This document shows, in pieces, positions 1-5,080 of a DNA stretch of 7,554 nucleotides. The first letter of the stretch is position 1. Each line of letters begins with the position of its first letter. The translations under genes and the position numbers were made by a program. Source of the DNA: an uncultured Bacillaceae bacterium (GTDB taxonomy: Bacteria; Bacillota; Bacilli; Bacillales; Alkalibacillaceae). The notes under the pieces are model-generated. The model worked only from the letters and a program-made list of their open reading frames with translations. It did not search any database and had not been told where the DNA came from. Location: NCBI GenBank assembly GCA_937958375.1, contig CALGNY010000258.1:1-7554 (forward strand), read 5' to 3'.

Positions 1-36
1 AAGATGATGCTGAATAAACGTAAGAAACTGACTTAG
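1..36 (+). CDS. possible 3' end of a convergent gene (11 codons visible)
   Basis: Frame 1 of the plus strand is open from the window edge to a TAG at 34-36 and would end a protein in KMMLNKRKKLT. The stop falls inside the left arm of the terminator stem, and the T-run after the stem suits transcription from the left. The other two plus frames stop within the first 17 bases. Eleven codons are too few to identify a product or to exclude chance, so this is only a hint that a plus-strand gene ends here. Confidence 0.25.
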   Translation, partial: KMMLNKRKKLT

Positions 37-59
37 AAACTATTCTAAGTCAGTTTTTT
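25..59. terminator. bidirectional Rho-independent terminator
   Basis: The arms AAACTGACTTAGAA (25-38) and TTCTAAGTCAGTTT (43-56) form a perfect 14-bp inverted repeat around a 4-base loop (39-42). On the plus strand the stem runs into six T (54-59), the classic intrinsic terminator form. On the minus strand the distal arm ends in TTT followed by CTTACG, a weaker U-tract. The minus-strand DUF4129 gene has its TAG stop at 45-47, inside the stem, so this is the likely end of the moxR-DUF58-DUF4129 transcript. It would also serve a convergent gene from the left. Confidence 0.8.
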
Positions 60-1268
60 CTTGAGATCTTGTTTTAATTGCCGAAGCTGTGCAAAATACT
101 TCTCTCGTTGATTTTCTGAAAAAGTGGATTCGCCATATCGGACATGCTGATAGACATCAATAACATCTTGATACGATGATGCGTCAAGCTCGATCCGACG
201 AAGCCATTGGTTGACCGTTTCATCGGCATAACGACCGATCTTTCGCTTTGCTGCCCAGTATTCCAACTCGAAAAATGCTTTACGCACCTCGTTTTTGGGA
301 GGCTTTACCTTTTTGCTGACCGCAAATGTCGAGTTTTTCACCCGCTGTCTAGCTATTTGATCAGGCTGCTGACTCTCTTTTTCGCAACTTCCAATACGGA
401 CCATTCGCTTTCTGTAAATAAAATAAAACACAATCAATGCAACAACAAACACTCCGACAATGATCATCAATAGCGTTTCGGCACTGACCACATCGGCAAA
501 ATTGTTTTCATTATTGACTTCTTCCATCACACTTTCTTCTGATTGAACGTTTTCACGTTCCACCGGCTCTGGTTCAGCGGATTCATCGATTTGTTGATCG
601 AACCAGTTAATGATCGGAGAAATTCCCAATCCAAGCTGATACGTCACCCAGTTAAAGGCTGTGTGAAAGGATTTAATAAAGATTGGTGCCATCAGGAATA
701 GAGCTACTGAAGTTCCTAGAACGGCACCTACTATCCCAACGATGTGACCGACTTTCCTGTGCCATTGATTGAAAAATCCATCCTCAACGGAAACCATGGA
801 AGATAACATTTTACCACTTAGCAATACAATGAGTTGGGCAATGACGATGTATAAACCTTGATGAGCGTATGGATTCGATTCATATACCGCTGGAAGGTAG
901 AGAAAGAAACCAAGCAAAACACTGACAAAAACCATCCCTTTCTCATGGTTCGTGTCTGGCCGGTAGTGATAGACGATGAAACGCCAAGTCAGAAATACGG
1001 CGATGATCGCTGCATGGAACATAAGCATTCCGAGTGTATAACCTAGCAACAGAATCAACAAACCCTGCATAAATAAATGAAATAAGGTCAATTGTTCACC
1101 CATTATTCCTCTGTTCATCACATATCCAAAGACCGCCGCAATGAACACGATCAAAAACTGCCAAACAGGCGGTGTCAAATCGGCGTGGGCATTCAAATAA
1201 TAAATGAAAACGAGCAAGGTCATGGCATCTATCGTGAATCGGTAGCCAAAATCAATTCGTCTTTTCAT
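45..1268 (-). CDS. polytopic membrane protein with C-terminal DUF4129-like domain (YebA-like, no transglutaminase core)
   Basis: This 407-residue protein has about seven hydrophobic helices in residues 11-198. An acidic, probably extracytoplasmic linker follows at about 199-263, rich in E around 229-256, then one more helix at 264-286 and a basic cytoplasmic tail. Residues about 325-395 (AFFELEYWAAKRKIGRYADE, later VYQHVRYGE) resemble DUF4129, the C-terminal domain of YebA-type membrane transglutaminases. In that family a papain-like transglutaminase domain sits between the last two membrane regions; here that space is only about 65 residues with no Cys-His-Asp enzyme domain. The ATG lies in an ATGA overlap with the DUF58 stop and has a good AGGAGGTGG site at 1273-1281. 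It is the third gene of a MoxR-DUF58 operon. The role is unknown; a membrane partner of the MoxR ATPase or of DUF58 is inferred from context. Confidence 0.85.
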   Translation of the reverse strand: MKRRIDFGYRFTIDAMTLLVFIYYLNAHADLTPPVWQFLIVFIAAVFGYVMNRGIMGEQLTLFHLFMQGLLILLLGYTLGMLMFHAAIIAVFLTWRFIVYHYRPDTNHEKGMVFVSVLLGFFLYLPAVYESNPYAHQGLYIVIAQLIVLLSGKMLSSMVSVEDGFFNQWHRKVGHIVGIVGAVLGTSVALFLMAPIFIKSFHTAFNWVTYQLGLGISPIINWFDQQIDESAEPEPVERENVQSEESVMEEVNNENNFADVVSAETLLMIIVGVFVVALIVFYFIYRKRMVRIGSCEKESQQPDQIARQRVKNSTFAVSKKVKPPKNEVRKAFFELEYWAAKRKIGRYADETVNQWLRRIELDASSYQDVIDVYQHVRYGESTFSENQREKYFAQLRQLKQDLKKKLT

Positions 1269-2473
1269 TCAGCCACCTCCTCTGTATAGCTCTCCAAAGG
1301 CACCAATCCAACTTTTTGGAATTGATGATTTAAAACAGATACCGTGCTCCCTGAATCTTGGATGGCTTGATAGCCTGGCAGAAAATCGTCTTGAAAAACT
1401 CCAAGATGAAAGACGTAAGGATGCTCACTTGCCACTGATTTGGCGTATTGCAAACTTCTGTTGAAATCAGTTGTTAACCCTTTGGAGTTGATTCGGGCTA
1501 ATGTCTCAAGCGTTTTTGCATAATGATCCTTACCACTCCCACTTGATAGCGAATAAAACGGAATCGACCCTCTTTTCGGGACATTGATCAAAACTTGATA
1601 GGGAATGTTTTTCTCCGTGGCATACCGACATAAAAATGCTGTATGACTAAGTATGGTTTCGATTTGGCCAGTAAATGAAGGAACGTTCATTTCCCGGACA
1701 TTTACAAGGATGAGCCAGGATAACTGACTGACCCGTTCAACGACTTTTGTCTGCATGTCTTGACGTTTGGCGGTTGCTTTCCAATGAATTTGATTCATCG
1801 GGTCGCCGGGCAAATATGATCTCGTTCCATAACTAGCCGTCGGATTTTCAAAAATCGAGAAATTGGATTGATAATCACCATGTTTCTTTGGCTTTAACCG
1901 ATTAGATAAACTGAACTCAGTTATTTCTGGATAAACGATAAACTCAGTCCGATACATTCCTTGAAGGTATAATGAGATTTTTCCGTACCCGAATAAATAG
2001 GGGACTTCAAGTCGTACCGAGCGTATCCTTCCAACGCCTCGCTTGACGGCACGAAAAGGAATCCTCAGTTCGATCGCTTCCCGTCCCAGTACATTCAATC
2101 TTTTCTCAAATATGGTGCCCGTCGTCGTCTTTTTCATATCATCCATTTCTATGATTTGATCATAGGTGAGAATCAATCGTCCACCTAAGATGGGCAGCCA
2201 TCCATGTTGTTTTAGACGAAATACGAATTCACTTTCTTCCTCAGGATACAAGCGAATGATTTGTCTTGGGTTGATCAATTCCAATCGGTTGTCCACATGT
2301 TTTTCATAGAGATGGTTGGCCAAATGGATGACAATCAATAGGATGCCCAACCACATGAGTGACGAATAAGTCCCAAATATTCCAAAGAAACTTAAAAAGA
2401 TAAAAAACAATGCAATCGCGGCCAATCCATAGTAGAAACGACCACTCTTTATTTCTTTTTGAAACTGTTTCAT
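1265..2473 (-). CDS. yeaD: DUF58 domain membrane protein (YeaD-like)
   Basis: This 402-residue protein starts with two membrane helices (about 13-31 and 37-54). A beta-rich region follows, including RGVGRIRSVRLEVPYLFGYG at 145-164. The DUF58 hallmark lies at 216-247: GTRSYLPGD, then IHWKATAK, then a VVER end. DUF58 proteins are routinely encoded with MoxR ATPases, and their C-terminal part is related to von Willebrand factor A folds. Here the strand after the hallmark reads LILVNVREM (254-262), so a DxSxS metal site is not evident. The stop forms an ATGA overlap with the DUF4129 gene (1265-1268), and the start forms another with moxR (2470-2473). No clear Shine-Dalgarno precedes the start, so translation probably depends on coupling to moxR. 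Family assignment is firm. The symbol is taken from the B. subtilis locus order, and the cellular function is unknown. Confidence 0.92.
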   Translation of the reverse strand: MKQFQKEIKSGRFYYGLAAIALFFIFLSFFGIFGTYSSLMWLGILLIVIHLANHLYEKHVDNRLELINPRQIIRLYPEEESEFVFRLKQHGWLPILGGRLILTYDQIIEMDDMKKTTTGTIFEKRLNVLGREAIELRIPFRAVKRGVGRIRSVRLEVPYLFGYGKISLYLQGMYRTEFIVYPEITEFSLSNRLKPKKHGDYQSNFSIFENPTASYGTRSYLPGDPMNQIHWKATAKRQDMQTKVVERVSQLSWLILVNVREMNVPSFTGQIETILSHTAFLCRYATEKNIPYQVLINVPKRGSIPFYSLSSGSGKDHYAKTLETLARINSKGLTTDFNRSLQYAKSVASEHPYVFHLGVFQDDFLPGYQAIQDSGSTVSVLNHQFQKVGLVPLESYTEEVAE

Positions 2474-3420
2474 CGTTCTACGCCATGCTCTACCGGGACT
2501 GGAATCTGTTGAATGACTTCATCCAATAGTTCAGGTTGACGATACTTGGTTGACCCTTCTAACGATAGAACAATCCGGTGCGATAAAACGAGTGGTGCCA
2601 TTTTCTTTACGTCGGTCGGTGTGACATAATCACGGCCTCTCATTGCCGCTTCGGCTTGAACACTTCGCATCAGCGCCAATGATCCACGAGGACTGACACC
2701 AATGTCAATCTGTGAATGTTCCCTCGTCGCCCGGACAATGTCCAACATATAATCCTCGATCGCTTCAGAAATATGTACGTTGCGCACTTCCTGTTGCAAC
2801 TGCTTTAATTGATCTTTTGAAATAATTTGTGTCGGACTCGGACGGTTTTCGGTTCCCCGGTACGTCCGCATGATCCGTCGCTCTTCTTCCTGTGACGGAT
2901 AAGCCATTTCAAGCTTCATAAAGAATCGATCCAATTGAGCTTCCGGCAAATCGAATGTTCCTTGCTGAGATTCAATCGGGTTCTGGGTTGCCAGTACGAT
3001 AAATGGTGATTCAATTTTCACCGTTTCGCGATCGATGGTAACTTGTTGCTCTTCCATGACCTCGAGCAAGCTCGATTGCGTCCTCGGTGTGGCACGGTTA
3101 ATCTCATCGGCCAACAAGACATTGGTCACAACGGGGCCGACCCGGAGCTCAAACTGCTGATCTTTTGGGTTAAAAAAATGTATCCCTGTCACGTCAGACG
3201 GCAATACATCCGGTGTAAACTGAACCCGGTTAAACTCTCCGTCAATGGTTTTGGCGATACTTTTTGCAAGCGTCGTTTTTCCCGTGCCCGGCACACTCTC
3301 TAATAGCACATGTCCGTCATTGATCAATGCATTGACGATAGATTCAATAATTTGATCATTTCCAATAATGACTTTTCCGATTTCTTCTTTCATTTGTTCT
3401 ACGATTTGATGCGTCTGCAT
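2470..3420 (-). CDS. yeaC: MoxR-family AAA+ ATPase
   Basis: From ATG 3420 the protein has 316 residues, typical of MoxR ATPases. Visible motifs are the P-loop ESVPGTGKTT (41-50), Walker B VLLADEIN (101-108), sensor 1 in LATQNPIE (153-160), the helix-2 type segment GTFDLPEAQLDRFF with the likely arginine finger R175, and sensor 2 SPRGS (253-257). MoxR proteins are cytoplasmic ATPases thought to act as chaperones that remodel or activate partners, often VWA or DUF58 proteins encoded beside them, as here. The frame stays open to a TTG at 3447, but ATG 3420 is preferred because GGAGTGA lies 8 nt upstream of it, inside that extension. The stop overlaps the DUF58 start by 4 nt. It is the first gene of a three-gene operon. 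The symbol follows B. subtilis yeaC by family and order; the substrate is not known. Confidence 0.95.
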   Translation of the reverse strand: MQTHQIVEQMKEEIGKVIIGNDQIIESIVNALINDGHVLLESVPGTGKTTLAKSIAKTIDGEFNRVQFTPDVLPSDVTGIHFFNPKDQQFELRVGPVVTNVLLADEINRATPRTQSSLLEVMEEQQVTIDRETVKIESPFIVLATQNPIESQQGTFDLPEAQLDRFFMKLEMAYPSQEEERRIMRTYRGTENRPSPTQIISKDQLKQLQQEVRNVHISEAIEDYMLDIVRATREHSQIDIGVSPRGSLALMRSVQAEAAMRGRDYVTPTDVKKMAPLVLSHRIVLSLEGSTKYRQPELLDEVIQQIPVPVEHGVER

Positions 3421-3425
3421 AAATT

Positions 3426-3432
3426 TCACTCC
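3426..3432 (-). promoter_or_regulatory. ribosome binding site of the moxR gene
   Basis: The minus strand reads GGAGTGA, with 8 nt between GGAG and ATG 3420. This places the start at 3420 rather than at the in-frame TTG at 3447, which has no such site. Confidence 0.75.
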
Positions 3433-3447
3433 AATTCGAATTTTCAA

Positions 3448-3477
3448 AATATAACATGATTAATAGAAGTACGTCCG
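3448..3477 (-). promoter_or_regulatory. candidate sigma-A promoter of the moxR-DUF58-DUF4129 operon
   Basis: The minus strand has TATATT at 3448-3453, five of six matches to the -10 consensus. CGGACG at 3472-3477, 18 nt upstream, is a poor -35 with three of six matches. It lies 28 nt upstream of the moxR start in the only non-coding stretch between the two operons. The -35 region coincides with one arm of the hairpin at 3467-3512. The call rests on position and one good hexamer; read-through from yhaM is possible. Confidence 0.35.
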
Positions 3478-3512
3478 ACGAATGAATGAAAGAATTCATT
3501 TTAGACGTACTT
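3467..3512 (-). terminator. long hairpin after yhaM, probable terminator
   Basis: The outer arms AAGTACGTC (3467-3475) and GACGTACTT (3504-3512) pair perfectly. The inner arms AATGAAT (3481-3487) and ATTCATT (3494-3500) pair around a 6-base loop, with a small internal loop between the two stems. The structure starts 10 nt after the yhaM TAA, where a terminator is expected. On the minus strand it is followed by CTATTAAT, not a clean T-run, so termination may be partial. The structure itself is clear; its function is inferred, and it could instead be an operator or a 3'-end stabiliser. Confidence 0.5.
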
Positions 3513-3522
3513 TGTGTAAGAC

Positions 3523-4470
3523 TTATTCCTTTTCAAAGCTTGGTTTATAAAATGACCGGTTCTCAAGCGGAAAGATTCGTGGCGTGAATTCACCAGGCTT
3601 GGTTTGCTTGAGTGCACGATTCATCATATTCATTTTCGCATCGATCAAGTCAATCATATGCAAAATTTCAGCCTCACGAATCAGTGGTGGTTTCGGACTT
3701 CCCCACTCGGCTTTCCCATGGTGACTCAAAATCATATGTTGAAGCATCAGCACTTCTTCTCCTTCAATGTTCAGCTCCTTGGCAGCCATCGTCACCTCGT
3801 CGACCATTAAAGTAATGTGCCCGAGAAGCTTCCCTTCAAGTGTGTATGTCGGTGAGATGGGGTTCGACAGTTCCTTTACTTTGCCGATATCATGCAAAAT
3901 AATCCCGGCGTACAACAGATCCACATTTATTTCTGGATACAGCTGCTTAAGCTGCTTGGCGACTTTTAACATCGAAACGACGTGATGAGCCAGACCGGAT
4001 GTATATTCATGATGGTTTTTCGTCGCTGCAGGAAAGACGAATAATGGATCATGGTATTTTTTGACCAAGTGTCGGACAATGCGTTGAATATTCGGATTAC
4101 TCATCTCAAAAATCGTTTGTGTCACATAAGACTTTAATTCATCGACTTCTACCGGTGCTTTCTCTAGAAAATCTTCTAATTTGACTTGATCTGTTTCATT
4201 CGTCAACCGAATTTGGCGGATATTTAATTGGGATTTGCCGCGAAACTGACGGATTTCTCCGTGTAAGTGGACGATTGACTCAGGGATGTACATTTCTTCA
4301 TCTTCTTTTTTGACTTCCCACAACTTCGCGTCCATTTCTCCCGAATGATCTCTGAAAATGATGGTCAAAAACGGCTTTCCTCCTGATGTCACGCCTCGGT
4401 CAACCGATTTGATCAATAAATAACCTTCAAACAGCTCGCCCACATCAAACTCGATGATTCCCCTTTTCAT
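3523..4470 (-). CDS. yhaM: 3'-5' exoribonuclease YhaM (OB fold plus HD domain)
   Basis: This 315-residue protein matches YhaM closely in length and sequence. YhaM is a cytoplasmic 3'-5' exoribonuclease that trims RNA 3' ends. The N-terminal nucleic-acid-binding OB fold covers about 15-90 (YLLIKSVDRG, SGGKPFLTIIF). The HD phosphohydrolase domain covers about 150-290, with metal-ligand candidates in TKNHHEYTSGLAHHVVSM (150-167), ILHDIGK (HD at 193-194), SHHGK (249-253) and IDLIDAK (283-289). The conserved tail ENRSFYKP is present. The frame is open to a TTG at 4539, but ATG 4470 is preferred: AAGGGGG lies 8 nt upstream, and this start gives the family length. The gene begins inside the last 26 nt of the upstream regulator gene, so the two are probably translationally coupled. 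It belongs to the yhaN operon and is followed by a hairpin. Confidence 0.96.
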   Translation of the reverse strand: MKRGIIEFDVGELFEGYLLIKSVDRGVTSGGKPFLTIIFRDHSGEMDAKLWEVKKEDEEMYIPESIVHLHGEIRQFRGKSQLNIRQIRLTNETDQVKLEDFLEKAPVEVDELKSYVTQTIFEMSNPNIQRIVRHLVKKYHDPLFVFPAATKNHHEYTSGLAHHVVSMLKVAKQLKQLYPEINVDLLYAGIILHDIGKVKELSNPISPTYTLEGKLLGHITLMVDEVTMAAKELNIEGEEVLMLQHMILSHHGKAEWGSPKPPLIREAEILHMIDLIDAKMNMMNRALKQTKPGEFTPRIFPLENRSFYKPSFEKE

Positions 4471-5047
4471 CTTGATTTCCCCCTTTTTCATCGTTATTTT
4501 TCTTTTTTGGAACATGCTTAAAGATTTCGTCCGATTCAATGAATTGAACCAAACGAATCAGCCAATCATAGTATTCATACGCATAATTCAGTTTATCGAT
4601 TTTTTCTGTAATCGACTGTTCCAATTCAGCATCTTCTGTTTCTTCACGTAACTTCTTCAATTGATGGATGGTTTCTTCTGCTTCTTCAATATTATTTTCT
4701 GTTTGTCTGCGCCATTTCGTACCAAATAAGGTCGTGAATGATTTATACCAATCCTTCTCAGTTTGATACAAATCTTTCCGGACACCTTTACGGTATGCCG
4801 GCGTCACCATTCTCATTTCAGACAAGGCTTTCACGCCAGTCGACATACTTGTTTTGCTCATCAGCAGAGCATCACGCATCTGATCTAATGTCATCGGTTC
4901 ATCAGAAAAATACAACGTACCATATAATCGCCCGATGGAAGGCGTTATTCCATATAGGTTCATGTTCTTGGCGATAATCTGTATATACTGTTCAAGTAAT
5001 TCTTCATACATTTCCCAGTCTTTTTCATGATTTTGATGATCACTCAA
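4445..5047 (-). CDS. GbsR/MarR-family winged-helix transcriptional regulator
   Basis: This 200-residue protein has a winged-helix DNA-binding region at about 34-97. GbsR-type features are YGITPSIGRLYGTLYFS (32-48), PMTLDQMRDAL (51-61), a recognition helix around MSKTSMSTGVKALSEM (63-78) and a wing with YRKGVRKDLY (85-94). Residues about 115-155 form a charged helix suited to dimerisation. GbsR proteins control glycine betaine synthesis or uptake genes and some bind choline, but the family has paralogs with other targets; no betaine gene is visible here, so the ligand is unknown. The start is TTG 5047, supported by GGGAGGG 6 nt upstream; the next in-frame ATG, at 5011, has no such support. It lies 33 nt after yhaN. 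Its tail (about 180-200, rich in K, N and G) is coded over the yhaM ribosome binding site and start. A plausible role is autoregulation of this operon. Confidence 0.88.
   Translation of the reverse strand: MSDHQNHEKDWEMYEELLEQYIQIIAKNMNLYGITPSIGRLYGTLYFSDEPMTLDQMRDALLMSKTSMSTGVKALSEMRMVTPAYRKGVRKDLYQTEKDWYKSFTTLFGTKWRRQTENNIEEAEETIHQLKKLREETEDAELEQSITEKIDKLNYAYEYYDWLIRLVQFIESDEIFKHVPKKKNNDEKGGNQDEKGNHRV
4479..4485 (-). promoter_or_regulatory. ribosome binding site of yhaM, inside the regulator gene
   Basis: The minus strand reads AAGGGGG, 8 nt before ATG 4470. It overlaps the regulator's last codons, which encode its KGG segment, so ribosomes finishing the regulator pass over it. It fixes the yhaM start at 4470 rather than at the upstream in-frame TTG 4539 or ATG 4491. 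Confidence 0.75.
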
Positions 5048-5053
5048 TTGATA

Positions 5054-5060
5054 CCCTCCC
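5054..5060 (-). promoter_or_regulatory. ribosome binding site supporting a TTG start
   Basis: GGGAGGG on the minus strand lies 6 nt before TTG 5047, in the 33-nt gap after yhaN. It is the strongest such site near the regulator's N-terminus, and no ATG lies at the right distance, so TTG is the likely initiation codon. Confidence 0.75.
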
Positions 5061-5080
5061 GAGCCTTTCGAAGTAACAAG

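Noticed and set aside
207..473. Plus-strand open frame of 88 codons inside the DUF4129 gene
   Set aside because: It is antisense to a well-supported gene, with no recognisable family and no sign of its own expression signals. The same holds for the other short plus-strand frames in the window.
3421..3447. Nine-residue N-terminal extension of the MoxR ATPase from a TTG at 3447
   Set aside because: The TTG has no Shine-Dalgarno site, and the extension itself contains the good GGAGTGA site for ATG 3420.
4471..4539. 23-residue N-terminal extension of YhaM from a TTG at 4539
   Set aside because: It has no ribosome binding site and no similarity to YhaM N-termini, and it would lengthen the overlap with the regulator gene. 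ATG 4470 has a strong site and gives the family length.
4445..5047. Naming the regulator GbsR itself
   Set aside because: Several paralogs share this fold, and no betaine or choline gene is in view, so only the family is claimed.
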